Below, piece after piece: positions 54,906 through 64,000 of a DNA stretch of 64,000 nucleotides. The notes beneath the pieces were generated by a model. It did no database searches, had not been told where the DNA came from, and saw only the letters and a list, made by a program, of their open reading frames with translations. This stretch comes from Pseudoxanthomonas kaohsiungensis (lineage in GTDB: Bacteria > Pseudomonadota > Gammaproteobacteria > Xanthomonadales > Xanthomonadaceae), in assembly GCF_010211765.1 (NCBI RefSeq), contig NZ_PDWO01000009.1, positions 93,421 to 157,420 of the forward strand. The letters run 5' to 3'. The position numbers and the translations under genes are program-made. Position 1 is the stretch's first letter, and each line of letters starts with the position of its first letter.

Positions 54906-57737
54906 GTGGACAACCTACTCAAGCAGTTTGCGCAGTCATCGCAGCTCGGCAGCAATGCCGCCTTCATCGAGGACCTGTACGAGCAGTACCTGGTCTCCCC
55001 CGACAGCGTAGACCCGAAGTGGAAAGCCTACTTCGACGGGTTCAAGGGCCGCGAGGCCGGTGACGTCCCGCACTCGGCGGTCATCGCCCACGTCGCCGAC
55101 GCCGCCCGCCACGCCGCCAACAACGGCTATGCGACCGCGCCGGCCGTCGGCGACGAACGCGAGCGCAACGTCGGCCGCCTGATCACCGCCTACCGCTCGC
55201 GCGGCCACCTGGGCGCCAAGGTCGACCCGCTCGCCCTGACCCCGCCGATGAACCCGCCGGACCTGGGCCTGCCCTTCCACGACCTGTCCGAGCGCGACCT
55301 GGACAGCGAATTCAGCACCGGCGGCCTGGCCGGCCAGCCGCGGATGAAGCTGCGCGACCTGCTCGCGCGCCTGAAGGCGACCTACACCGGCTCCATCGGC
55401 GCCGAGTTCATGCACATCCCCGAGGTCGAGCAGCGCCAGTGGCTGTACCAGCGCCTGGAGCTGGCCGGCGGCGACTACAACCTCAGCGCCGAGACCCGCC
55501 AGCGCGTGCTGGAGCGGCTGACCGCGGCCGAGGGCCTGGAACGCTACCTGCACACCAAGTACGTCGGCCAGAAGCGCTTCTCGCTGGAAGGCGGCGACTC
55601 GCTGATCCCGCTGCTGGACACGGTGATCCGCCAGTCCGGCGTGGACAAGGTCAAGGACATCGTCATCGGCATGGCCCACCGCGGCCGCCTCAACGTCCTG
55701 ATCAACACCCTGGGCAAGAACCCGCGCAAGCTGTTCGACGAGTTCGAGGGCAAGTTCGAGCACGACGAGCGCGCCCATGCCGGCGACGTGAAGTACCACA
55801 TGGGCTTCTCGGCCGACATCGCCACCCCGGGCGCGCCGGTGCACCTGGCCCTGGCCTTCAACCCCTCGCATCTGGAGATCGTCGACCCGGTGGTCGCCGG
55901 CTCGGTGCGTTCGCGCCAGGAGCGCCGCGGCGACGACGAGCGCCGCCAGGTCCTGCCGGTGCTGATCCACGGCGACGCGGCCTTCGCCGGCCAGGGCGTG
56001 GTGATGGAACTGTTCCAGATGTCGCAGGCGCGCGGCTTCGCCGTCGGCGGCACCGTGCACGTGGTGATCAACAACCAGGTCGGCTTCACCACCAGCAACA
56101 AGGAAGACGCGCGCTCGACCCTGTACTGCACCGACGTGGCCAAGATGGTCGGCGCACCGGTGTTCCACGTGAACGGCGACGACCCCGAAGCGGTGGTGTT
56201 CGTGGCCAAGCTGGCCTACGAGTTCCGCCAGCAGTTCAGGAAGGACGTGGTCATCGACCTGGTCTGCTACCGCCGCCACGGCCACAACGAGGCCGACGAG
56301 CCGGCGGCGACCCAGCCGCTGATGTACCAGACCATCCGCAAGCACCCGACCACCCGCGAGATGTACGCCGCGCAGCTGGAGAAGGCCGGCGTGATCGCCG
56401 CCGACGCCGGCAAGGCGCTGGTGGACGAGTACCGCAACAAGCTCGACGCCGGCGAGGTCACCACCGAGCTGGCCGCCTCCAAGCCGGAGGACTACGAGCT
56501 GACCATCGACTGGTCCAAGTACCTCTCCGGCACGCTGTCCGACGCGGTCGACACCAGGGTGAAGAAGGCCACGCTGACCCAGCTGGCCAAGATCATCAAC
56601 ACGATCCCGCAGGGCGTCTCGCTCCACCCGCGCGTGGCCAAGATCTACGAAGACCGCCTGAAGATGTCGGCCGGCGAGATCGGCGGCGACTGGGGCTTCG
56701 CCGAGAACCTGGCCTACGCCACCCTGCTCTCGGAAGGCTACGGCCTGCGCCTGGTCGGCCAGGACGCCGGCCGCGGCACGTTCTTCCACCGCCACGCGGT
56801 GCTGCACGACCAGAAGACCGACAGCTACTACCTGCCGCTGCGCCAGCTGGTGGAGACCCCCGAGCAGGCCACCATCATCGACTCGCTGCTCAGCGAGGAG
56901 GCGGTGATGGCGTTCGAGTACGGCTTCTCCACCACCGACCCGAACACCCTGGACATCTGGGAAGGCCAGTTCGGCGACTTCGCCAACGGCGCCCAGGTGG
57001 TGATCGACCAGTTCATCGCCTCCGGCGAGGCCAAGTGGGGCCGCATCTCCGGCCTGACCCTGCTGCTGCCGCACGGCTACGAAGGCCAGGGCCCCGAGCA
57101 CAGCTCCGCGCGCCTGGAGCGCTTCCTGCAGCTGTGCGCGCTGGAGAACATGCTGGTGTGCGTGCCGACCACCCCGGCCCAGTGCTTCCACATGCTCCGC
57201 CGCCAGATGAAGATGAGCACGCGCAAGCCGCTCATCGTCATGTCGCCGAAGTCGCTGCTGCGCCACAAGCTGGCCGTGTCGACCCTGGACGAGCTGGCCA
57301 GCGGCGAGTTCCAGCACCTGATCCCGGACAGCAGCGCCGACCCGAAGAAGGTCAAGCGCGTGGTCGTGTGCTCGGGCAAGGTCTACTACGACCTGCTCGA
57401 GGACCAGCTCAAGCGCGGCCAGGACAACGTCGCCATCGTCCGCGTCGAGCAGCTGTACCCGTTCCCGCGCGAGGCGCTGTCCACGGTCCTGCAGACCTAC
57501 GCCAAGGCCACCGAGGTGGTCTGGTGCCAGGAGGAGCCGCAGAACCAGGGCGCCTGGTACCAGATCAAGCACCACCTGCAGGCCTGCCTGGCCAAGGGCC
57601 AGGCCCTGAGCTACGCCGGGCGCACGCGCTCGCCGTCGCCGGCGGTGGGCCACTTCGCCGACCACGTCGAAGAGCAGCTCAAGCTGGTCGCCGACGCGCT
57701 GGTCAACCCGCCCGGCAACCAGCTCGCCGCCGAATAG
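54906..57737 (+). CDS. sucA: 2-oxoglutarate dehydrogenase E1 component
   Basis: A 943-residue thiamine-dependent enzyme from a GTG start. It begins with the conserved N-terminus ([28 protein letters not shown]) that docks to E2. The thiamine-binding region includes [11 protein letters not shown] and the [11 protein letters not shown] (GDG-like) loop, ending with [11 protein letters not shown]. The C-terminal transketolase-like half contains [21 protein letters not shown]1 decarboxylates 2-oxoglutarate and loads succinyl onto SucB. First gene of the sucAB-lpd group. Confidence 0.98.
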   Translation: MDNLLKQFAQSSQLGSNAAFIEDLYEQYLVSPDSVDPKWKAYFDGFKGREAGDVPHSAVIAHVADAARHAANNGYATAPAVGDERERNVGRLITAYRSRGHLGAKVDPLALTPPMNPPDLGLPFHDLSERDLDSEFSTGGLAGQPRMKLRDLLARLKATYTGSIGAEFMHIPEVEQRQWLYQRLELAGGDYNLSAETRQRVLERLTAAEGLERYLHTKYVGQKRFSLEGGDSLIPLLDTVIRQSGVDKVKDIVIGMAHRGRLNVLINTLGKNPRKLFDEFEGKFEHDERAHAGDVKYHMGFSADIATPGAPVHLALAFNPSHLEIVDPVVAGSVRSRQERRGDDERRQVLPVLIHGDAAFAGQGVVMELFQMSQARGFAVGGTVHVVINNQVGFTTSNKEDARSTLYCTDVAKMVGAPVFHVNGDDPEAVVFVAKLAYEFRQQFRKDVVIDLVCYRRHGHNEADEPAATQPLMYQTIRKHPTTREMYAAQLEKAGVIAADAGKALVDEYRNKLDAGEVTTELAASKPEDYELTIDWSKYLSGTLSDAVDTRVKKATLTQLAKIINTIPQGVSLHPRVAKIYEDRLKMSAGEIGGDWGFAENLAYATLLSEGYGLRLVGQDAGRGTFFHRHAVLHDQKTDSYYLPLRQLVETPEQATIIDSLLSEEAVMAFEYGFSTTDPNTLDIWEGQFGDFANGAQVVIDQFIASGEAKWGRISGLTLLLPHGYEGQGPEHSSARLERFLQLCALENMLVCVPTTPAQCFHMLRRQMKMSTRKPLIVMSPKSLLRHKLAVSTLDELASGEFQHLIPDSSADPKKVKRVVVCSGKVYYDLLEDQLKRGQDNVAIVRVEQLYPFPREALSTVLQTYAKATEVVWCQEEPQNQGAWYQIKHHLQACLAKGQALSYAGRTRSPSPAVGHFADHVEEQLKLVADALVNPPGNQLAAE

Positions 57738-57807
57738 CGCGTCACCACGCCGCAACCGGCACCCCCCGATACTTCCGCCCTACCGACATACGCCCCAAGG
57801 ACGCCCC

Positions 57808-59055
57808 ATGGCCACCGAAGTCAAAGTTCCGGTCCTTCCCGAATCCGTCTCCGACGCCACCATCGCCAGCTGGCACAAGAAGGCCGGCGACGCGGTCAAG
57901 CGCGACGAGAACCTGGTGGACCTGGAGACCGACAAGGTCGTCCTGGAAGTCCCCTCGCCGGTCGACGGCGTGCTGAAGGAAATCAAGTTCCAGGAAGGCG
58001 ACACCGTCACCAGCTCGCAGGTCCTGGCGATCATCGAGGAAGGCGCCACCGCCGCCGCAGCGCCAGCCGAGGCGAAGAAGGACGACAAGCCGGCCGCCGG
58101 CGCCGAGGAAGTGCAGGCCAAGGCCGGCGCGGCCAAGGCCGAAGCCGCCGCGCCCGCCTCGACCAAGCCGGCCCCGGCCGCCGCGTCGTCGTCCACGGGC
58201 GCGGGCGGCGACCTGCCGCCGGGCGCGCGCTTCACCGCCAGCAAGGAAGGCATCGATCCGTCGCAGGTCGAGGGCACCGGCCGTCGCGGCGCGGTGACCA
58301 AGGAAGACATCGTCAAATACGCCAAGAGCGGCGGCGCCGGCAAGGCCGCGGGCGCGCGTCCGGAAGAGCGCGTGCCGATGACCCGCATCCGCAAGCGGAT
58401 CGCCGAGCGGCTGATGCAGTCCAAGGACTCCATCGCGATGCTGACCTCGTTCAACGAGGTCAACCTGGCCAAGGTGTCGGCCGCGCGCAAGGAGCTGGGC
58501 GAGGACTTCCAGAAGGCCCACGGCATCAAGCTGGGCTTCATGAGCTTCTTCGTGAAGGCCGCGGCCAACGCGTTGCAGCGCTTCCCGGTGATCAACGCCT
58601 CGGTCGACGGCGACGACATCATCTACCACGGCTACGCCGACATCTCGATCGCCGTGTCCACCGACAAGGGCCTGGTGACGCCGGTGCTGCGCAATGTCGA
58701 GCGCCTGGGCTTCGCCGACATCGAGCAGGGCATCGCCGATTACGCCAAGAAGGCGCGCGACGGCAAGCTCGGCCTGGACGACCTGCAGGGCGGCACCTTC
58801 ACCATCACCAACGGCGGCACCTTCGGCTCGCTGATGTCGACCCCGATCGTCAACCCGCCGCAGAGCGCGATCCTGGGCATGCACACCATCAAGGAGCGCC
58901 CGATCGCCGAGAACGGCCAGGTCGTGATCGCGCCGATGATGTACATCGCCCTGTCCTACGACCACCGCATCATCGACGGCAAGGACGCGGTGCAGTTCCT
59001 GGTGGACATCAAGAACCAGCTCGAGAACCCGAACCGGATCCTGTTCGGGCTGTAA
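57808..59055 (+). CDS. sucB: Dihydrolipoyllysine succinyltransferase (2-oxoglutarate dehydrogenase E2)
   Basis: A 415-residue E2 protein. One lipoyl domain (1-78) carries the modified lysine in ETDKVVLE (Lys43). A Lys/Ala/Pro-rich linker (80-145) leads to the peripheral subunit-binding domain ([14 protein letters not shown] region, about 150-180). The catalytic domain ends in [13 protein letters not shown] with the active-site His and Asp. It forms the 24-mer core of the complex. It starts 70 bp after sucA. Confidence 0.98.
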   Translation: MATEVKVPVLPESVSDATIASWHKKAGDAVKRDENLVDLETDKVVLEVPSPVDGVLKEIKFQEGDTVTSSQVLAIIEEGATAAAAPAEAKKDDKPAAGAEEVQAKAGAAKAEAAAPASTKPAPAAASSSTGAGGDLPPGARFTASKEGIDPSQVEGTGRRGAVTKEDIVKYAKSGGAGKAAGARPEERVPMTRIRKRIAERLMQSKDSIAMLTSFNEVNLAKVSAARKELGEDFQKAHGIKLGFMSFFVKAAANALQRFPVINASVDGDDIIYHGYADISIAVSTDKGLVTPVLRNVERLGFADIEQGIADYAKKARDGKLGLDDLQGGTFTITNGGTFGSLMSTPIVNPPQSAILGMHTIKERPIAENGQVVIAPMMYIALSYDHRIIDGKDAVQFLVDIKNQLENPNRILFGL

Positions 59056-60654
<1,599 letters not shown>

Positions 60655-60669
60655 AGGTTCGCCCTGTGG

Positions 60670-60729
60670 ATGCAGATGCCCGCGCAGCGGACATCTGCAT
60701 GCGGCACCGGAGCCGGGCATTGCCCGGCT
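60670..60729. repeat. Two hairpins after lpdA
   Basis: ATGCAGATG (60670-60678) pairs with CATCTGCAT (60692-60700), and AGCCGGGC (60711-60718) pairs with GCCCGGCT (60722-60729). The second is a REP-like palindrome. Neither has a T-tract; they may end or protect the lpdA transcript. Confidence 0.45.
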
Positions 60730-60773
60730 TCGCGCTTTCCGCAGACACGCAAAGACTCGACCAGGAGCAACGC

Positions 60774-60947
60774 ATGGATTCCAAGGGACTTCCGCCCCGC
60801 GTCACCGCCGGCCTGTATGCCGCCGCCGGCGTGCTGTTCGTGATCGGCGCCTTCGCCGGCGGCCGGCCGGCCTTCAGTGGCGTGGGCGTGGCCTTCATCG
60901 TGCTGGGCGCGCTGGTCTACTGGCGCCGCGACCGCAGCCGCGACTGA
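60774..60947 (+). CDS. Small two-helix membrane protein, hypothetical
   Basis: A 57-residue protein from the ATG at 60774, with GAGCAACGC upstream. Two hydrophobic helices (residues 11-28, VTAGLYAAAGVLFVIGAFAG; and 34-48, FSGVGVAFIVLGALVYW) and a short basic tail (RRDRSRD). No known domain. Short genes of this type are frequent in xanthomonads; no function can be given. Confidence 0.6.
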   Translation: MDSKGLPPRVTAGLYAAAGVLFVIGAFAGGRPAFSGVGVAFIVLGALVYWRRDRSRD

Positions 60948-61033
60948 GCGGGCCGGGCGCCATGGGACCGCACTGGCACCCCGCGCATCGCGCCCTGCCG
61001 CCACCTCCCCATCTTCCCGACGGAACCTGATCC

Positions 61034-61627
61034 ATGCGCTCGATCTGCGTCTATTGCGGCTCCAACGCCGGCAGCAAGCCGGCCTACACCGAACGCGCCA
61101 TCGCCCTGGGCGACCGCCTGGCCCGCGACGGCATCCGCCTGGTCTACGGCGGCGGCAACGTCGGCCTGATGGGCATCGTCGCCAACGCCGTGCTCGAGGC
61201 CGGCGGCGAGGTGGTCGGCGTGATCCCGCAGCAGCTGGCCGACTGGGAGGTCGCGCACCGCGGCCTGACCGAACTGCAGGTCGTCGGCTCCATGCACGAG
61301 CGCAAGATGCGCATGTTCGACCTGTCCGACGGCTTCATCGCCCTGCCAGGCGGCTTCGGCACCCTGGACGAGATGTTCGAGATGCTGACCTGGCGCCAGC
61401 TCGGCATCGGCGACAAGCCCTGCGCCTTCCTCGACGTCGACGGCTTCTACGCGCCCCTGATCGGCATGATCGACCGCATGGTCGAGGAGCGCTTCCTGCA
61501 CCCGGACCAGCGCGCCGACCTGTGGCACGGCGACGACCTCGAGGCGATGCTGGCCTGGATGAAGGCGTACGAGCCGGCGCAGGCGAGCAAGTGGATGGAC
61601 GAGAAGCGACGGAAGTCGCTGCGGTAG
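61034..61627 (+). CDS. LOG-family protein (TIGR00730; cytokinin riboside phosphoribohydrolase-like)
   Basis: A 197-residue Rossmann-fold protein. SMHERKMRMF and the catalytic motif PGGFGTLDEMFE are both present. The N-terminus RSICVYCGSNAGSKPAY is typical. LOG enzymes release adenine-type bases from nucleoside monophosphates; many bacterial members act as AMP nucleosidase-like pyrimidine/purine nucleotide 5'-monophosphate nucleosidases. It is the last chromosomal-type gene before the integron cassettes. Confidence 0.93.
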   Translation: MRSICVYCGSNAGSKPAYTERAIALGDRLARDGIRLVYGGGNVGLMGIVANAVLEAGGEVVGVIPQQLADWEVAHRGLTELQVVGSMHERKMRMFDLSDGFIALPGGFGTLDEMFEMLTWRQLGIGDKPCAFLDVDGFYAPLIGMIDRMVEERFLHPDQRADLWHGDDLEAMLAWMKAYEPAQASKWMDEKRRKSLR

Positions 61628-61667
61628 CGGCTCTCGGCGTTGCGGCGACTCGTGATTGCGCCGCTAC

Positions 61668-62273
61668 TCAAAACCGTGCGGATGTCGAGCACTTACCGGG
61701 CAATCCTGCAGTTAAAACAAGACCTTGAAAAGAGCGGTGGCCTGACCGCAGTTCCTCCAAGCAGGCGGCCCAGGTTGAAAAGTCTTGGGTATCGATGAGG
61801 TCGGGACCGCGGACGGCGCTCTCCACCAAGGACCTCATGACCGGATCATCATCATTCAAAATGCTCGGGTACGCTAGCGCAAACCACGAGAAGAACACCA
61901 AAGTCTCCGGAACCCACGCCCTTTTTGCGCTTGAGTAAAGATTTACCGCGTCGAGCAGTGAGAAATGATTGAACACTGCCTTGAACTCATGGAGTTCACC
62001 CGCGTCTTTGTCCCCATGCTTAAAGAAGTTCCTAGAACGGAAGACATGCTGAAGCCACTCCTTCTTGCGCTCTGGTCGAATCCTATCACTGTCACGAAAT
62101 ATGCTGATGCCACCGCCATGTTGTTCTTTTGTGTCGTACAAAACCTGCGCCGCTGCCTCAGCCAAGGTGTGAATGGAAATCTCGTCGCCGCGATAGAAGA
62201 ACAATCGGATTGCCTGAAGCAGTTGCCTCTCAGCAACTTCAAACTTGGAGAGTTTCCAGATTTCTGTCGACAT
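61668..62273 (-). CDS. Hypothetical cassette-encoded protein A, HEPN-like features
   Basis: A 201-residue protein. The ATG at 62273 lies 10 bp after the R' core of the upstream attC site (62283-62341), the normal cassette arrangement. The sequence is mostly helical: EVAERQLLQAIRLFFYRGDE, then HTLAEAAAQVLYD and the motif RNFFKHGDKDAGE. Such helical proteins occur widely as uncharacterised proteins, and the compact fold with a charged HG motif recalls HEPN-domain proteins (inference). Base composition is lower in GC than the neighbours. The 3' end lacks an attC site, so the last residues (GLPGKCSTSARF) may come from junction DNA. Confidence 0.65.
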   Translation of the reverse strand: MSTEIWKLSKFEVAERQLLQAIRLFFYRGDEISIHTLAEAAAQVLYDTKEQHGGGISIFRDSDRIRPERKKEWLQHVFRSRNFFKHGDKDAGELHEFKAVFNHFSLLDAVNLYSSAKRAWVPETLVFFSWFALAYPSILNDDDPVMRSLVESAVRGPDLIDTQDFSTWAACLEELRSGHRSFQGLVLTAGLPGKCSTSARF

Positions 62274-62282
62274 GCGCGTGAG

Positions 62283-62341
62283 ATATAACGCTTGAATTAG
62301 GCCGACCCGCGAAGCGGGTTCGACTTGAATGAATGGCTAGC
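62283..62341 (-). other. Integron attC site (3' end of cassette B)
   Basis: On the minus strand it begins GCTAGCC and runs CATTCATTCAAGTCGA to a hairpin ACCCGC-TTCG-CGGGT, then CGGCCTAATTCAAGCG and the R' core GTTATAT. Layout, length (59 bp) and the TTCAAG...CTTCG...TTCAAGCGTTA pattern match attC sites such as that of aadA cassettes. The R'' end is slightly degenerate. The cassette B stop codon lies inside it. Confidence 0.85.
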
Positions 62342-62686
62342 AGACGCCCAGTGACTGTGAACGAGCGCAACCTGGCTTTGCCAAAATATTAGGCGCTTTA
62401 TTGGATCCCGGGTGGCCTTAAAGAGCCCAATTTTCTCCGCGGCGGAAAAGAAGCCCTCGCCAGGATTGTTATCTCCACCTTGATGAACAACAAGGGCGGT
62501 CAGCATTGGCCTGTCGTTATCGTGCTCAAAGAACACGATGTCGCCAAGCTTCCGTGCGATCTCGTCCCGGTCCTGCGGTTGCGCCATGTCGAGTCCGATC
62601 AATGGAGCCACTTCGCTATAGGAGGCAAGTTTCTTAGCTTTGGCCAACTCCAAAAGCGTTTCGTACAGAATCGCATCGATGTTCAT
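62297..62686 (-). CDS. Hypothetical cassette-encoded protein B
   Basis: A 129-residue protein from the ATG at 62686; in-frame ATGs at 62704 and 62722 are alternatives. The N-terminus (AILYETLLELAKAKKLASYSE) is helical, followed by VAPLIGLDMAQPQDRDEIARKLGDI, which resembles a small winged-helix-like segment. A beta-rich part (PMLTALVVHQGG) and a C-terminal helix follow. The last 16 residues (ASASHSFKSNPLRGSA) are encoded by attC and are typical of cassette ORFs reading into the site. No family is recognised. Confidence 0.65.
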   Translation of the reverse strand: MNIDAILYETLLELAKAKKLASYSEVAPLIGLDMAQPQDRDEIARKLGDIVFFEHDNDRPMLTALVVHQGGDNNPGEGFFSAAEKIGLFKATRDPIKRLIFWQSQVALVHSHWASASHSFKSNPLRGSA

Positions 62687-62751
62687 CAGTCTGCCCAACT
62701 CCATATGTTTTTGACACCCCATAAGCAGGCGCCGAGAACCCGGCGTGCGCG

Positions 62752-62808
62752 CCCGATAACGCCTGCCGATCTGTGAAGCAGGTTCGACTTGAACGAGCGG
62801 TTAGGCAT
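62752..62808 (-). other. Integron attC site (3' end of cassette C)
   Basis: On the minus strand: GCCTAACCGCTCGTTCAAG, TCGAACCTGCTTC as the central hairpin region, GATCGGCAGGCG, and the R' core GTTATCG. The GCCTAAC and GTTA ends are canonical. The TTCAAGTCGAACC(C/T)GCTTC segment is shared with the other attC, so both belong to one integron. The cassette C stop TAA (62803-62801) is supplied by this site. Confidence 0.88.
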
Positions 62809-63706
62809 CACCTATTGATGCTAGGTCAAGTGGCGCCAGAAGCCGAAGTGCAGCGGCTGTCGACGCTACGACATATACAGCCGTGGCCAATGAAGGGGAA
62901 ACTGGGTCAGGCGTGCCTTGGCCATGACGAAATGAATGTATCCCGTCTACGAGTTGAGCAATCCCATCCATAGCCTTATCCAGCATCATGCCTTCTGTGG
63001 CGTTTATTGCAGCACTAAGAGCTAGCGGTTTGATTTTATTCTCAACCATCCAACGGTTGAGGTTTTTGCTCGCGGGATCAATGAGGCGAGCAAGAATTTC
63101 AAGACTTTCAAAGGATGACCTCACGGCAGCTTTAGTATCTGCTGGATTCGAGTCCAGGTACGCGTGAGACTGTTCGAAAGCGACACGCACGCCGGCATGC
63201 CTTGGATTGGCAAGACATGCGAGTGCTGATGCTCGATTGCGTTCGAATTCTTCGTCAACGAAGAAGTGAATGCCACACTCATGGTCGGCGATGTATCCAA
63301 CGTTCTCTTCCCGTAGCGCACGGTTGACAAAGTCTCGCCAAGCGGTGGCCTTGGGAAAGATGTAGCCAAAGCTCCTGTCCGGATTTGTCACGGGCTGTCG
63401 ATCGTTAACCTTGAAATAACGCCATACAAGGGTAATAGACGAAAGTACAAACTCGATGCGCGACTCTGTGAAAAACTGACTGAAGTTGTAGTACGTCGAG
63501 TTGTACTTTTCCGAATAGAACGTACTAATGATCAGTCCGCCTTCTTGACGAAGGTAGGAAGCCAACTTTGCATATTCAGCGTAGTGGTTAGCTTGCAAAT
63601 AAGCATCCAGCCTGTTCCGCAGCAGGACGCTGTCTTGAGTAGGGACACCCCTGGCGATGTACTGCCTAGTGAAGAGTTCGCCGGTTTTTGGCTCGGAGTC
63701 GCCCAT
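62801..63706 (-). CDS. Hypothetical cassette-encoded protein C, possible HEPN/abortive-infection type
   Basis: A 301-residue protein. The N-terminal half (residues 1-170) is mixed alpha/beta with no recognised family (for example LIISTFYSEKYNSTYYNFSQ). The C-terminal half is all-helical: DTKAAVRSSFESLEILARLI, LSAAINATEGMMLDKA, GIHSFRHGQGTPD, and a hydrophobic end, SLATAVYVVASTAAALRLL. The arrangement of helix-RHGQG-helix recalls C-terminal HEPN-like domains in abortive-infection proteins (inference by pattern). Base use is AT-richer than the core genome. It is the cassette nearest the expected attI side. Confidence 0.65.
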   Translation of the reverse strand: MGDSEPKTGELFTRQYIARGVPTQDSVLLRNRLDAYLQANHYAEYAKLASYLRQEGGLIISTFYSEKYNSTYYNFSQFFTESRIEFVLSSITLVWRYFKVNDRQPVTNPDRSFGYIFPKATAWRDFVNRALREENVGYIADHECGIHFFVDEEFERNRASALACLANPRHAGVRVAFEQSHAYLDSNPADTKAAVRSSFESLEILARLIDPASKNLNRWMVENKIKPLALSAAINATEGMMLDKAMDGIAQLVDGIHSFRHGQGTPDPVSPSLATAVYVVASTAAALRLLAPLDLASIGDA

Positions 63707-63873
63707 AGTCTTCTCGTGATGCCTAGCTACCAGTTACCCCGACCAGGGGCATAACACGGAGTCTGGAGGCGGTCTGAAACGGCGTCAACGGAGAAACCTT
63801 TGGCCGATCAATGGAATGTGCGACGGCCGGAAGCGGCGTTTAGACCGCCTCGAGAGATGGAGATTGAAGGGGC
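63707..63873. other. Spacer with a 14-bp inverted repeat between cassette C and the IS end
   Basis: AGGCGGTCTGAAACG (63767-63781) is nearly inverted at 63837-63850 (CGTTTAGACCGCCT), around a 55-bp interior. TAACAC at 63752-63757 is an R'-like GTTA on the minus strand just before cassette C. It may be a remnant of another attC or of attI. No integrase gene is visible. Confidence 0.4.
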
Positions 63874-64000
63874 TGACCTGCCGGGTTTTTTAGGACCACC
63901 GGTTAGTTGACGATGGCTCGGTGGGTCGGTTGCTGCTCTTGCTGCTGATCTTCCTTGAACTGCTTGGGTGTCCGGTAGCCAAGGCTGGAGTGCGGCCTGT
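63874..64000 (-). mobile_element. 3' end of an IS3-family insertion sequence (partial)
   Basis: The C-terminus of an IS3-type transposase lies at 63903-64000. The putative terminal repeat starts TGACCTGCC at 63874, 29 bp beyond the stop. The rest of the element lies outside the window. Confidence 0.7.
63903..64000 (-). CDS. IS3-family transposase, C-terminal fragment
   Basis: Thirty-one residues before a TAA stop at 63905-63903: RPHSSLGYRTPKQF then KEDQQQEQQPTHRAIVN. The motif RPHSSLGYRTP is the conserved C-terminal end of IS3-family OrfB integrases. It is partial because the window ends, not from visible damage. Confidence 0.9.
   Translation of the reverse strand, partial: RPHSSLGYRTPKQFKEDQQQEQQPTHRAIVN

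Noticed and set aside
63707..63873. Possible attI site or integron integrase to the right of cassette C
   Set aside because: Only a GTTA-like core and a 14-bp inverted repeat are visible; no integrase sequence, and the window ends in an IS3 element.

Overview
The window is GC-rich chromosomal DNA from a member of the Xanthomonadaceae/Lysobacteraceae (Stenotrophomonas, Pseudoxanthomonas, Luteimonas, Lysobacter and relatives). The evidence is the gene order dapB-carA-carB-greA-rpfE-recJ, the GTAG-type repetitive extragenic palindromes, a GntR/YtrA operon with the operator spacing described in Xanthomonas citri, and integron attC sites. The genus cannot be fixed from the sequence alone. Most genes are ordinary core genes; four stretches are accessory or unusual.

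Layout. 1-9291: truncated smc, a UbiM-like hydroxylase, an FMN reductase, a fused alpha/beta 2-oxoacid dehydrogenase E1, a GST, a GNAT protein and glutaryl-CoA dehydrogenase. 9378-13897: a complete 4,520-bp ISL3-family transposon with 23-bp inverted repeats, an 8-bp target duplication and a mercury module (merR divergent from merTPA). 13974-24539: small envelope proteins, tatD, tcdA, a cytochrome, cspA, pldA, an ArsC-like protein, a GST, a class I fumarase, and an ECF41 sigma factor with its carboxymuconolactone-decarboxylase partner. 24558-41303: a LytTR regulator, an acyltransferase, then a long minus-strand run recJ-rpfE-greA-carB-(S9 peptidase)-carA-dapB-DUF2058-slyX-ugd-FKBP-glutathione peroxidase. 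41427-46238: a YtrA-controlled ABC transporter operon with periplasmic proteins. 46239-50758: fumC and purB separated by repeat-rich DNA. 50962-54437: a B3 metallo-beta-lactamase, a VOC protein, a RoxA-like oxygenase and a GNAT fusion. 54906-60654: sucA-sucB-lpd. 61034-64000: a LOG-family gene, then three cassette-like genes with two integron attC sites and the end of an IS3-family element.

The most interesting structure is a family of four about 100-bp repeats (R1-R4), two on each side of fumC. Each folds as a long closing stem enclosing two hairpins joined by a 10-nt linker. On one strand every hairpin shows GGA in its loop inside an ACA(N)GGA(U/C)GU-like frame, the recognition form of CsrA/RsmA. 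Stem sequences differ between copies but pairing is kept. This looks like a dispersed RNA, possibly an RsmA-binding element, that I do not recognise.

Other regulatory logic can be read directly. Two identical-spacing TGTCACG-N16-CGTC promoters precede the ECF41 sigma gene and its partner. A GGTG-N16-CACC operator sits on the YtrA operon promoter. A canonical 19-bp-spaced mer promoter lies between merR and merT. The transposon entered the T-tract of a rho-independent terminator.
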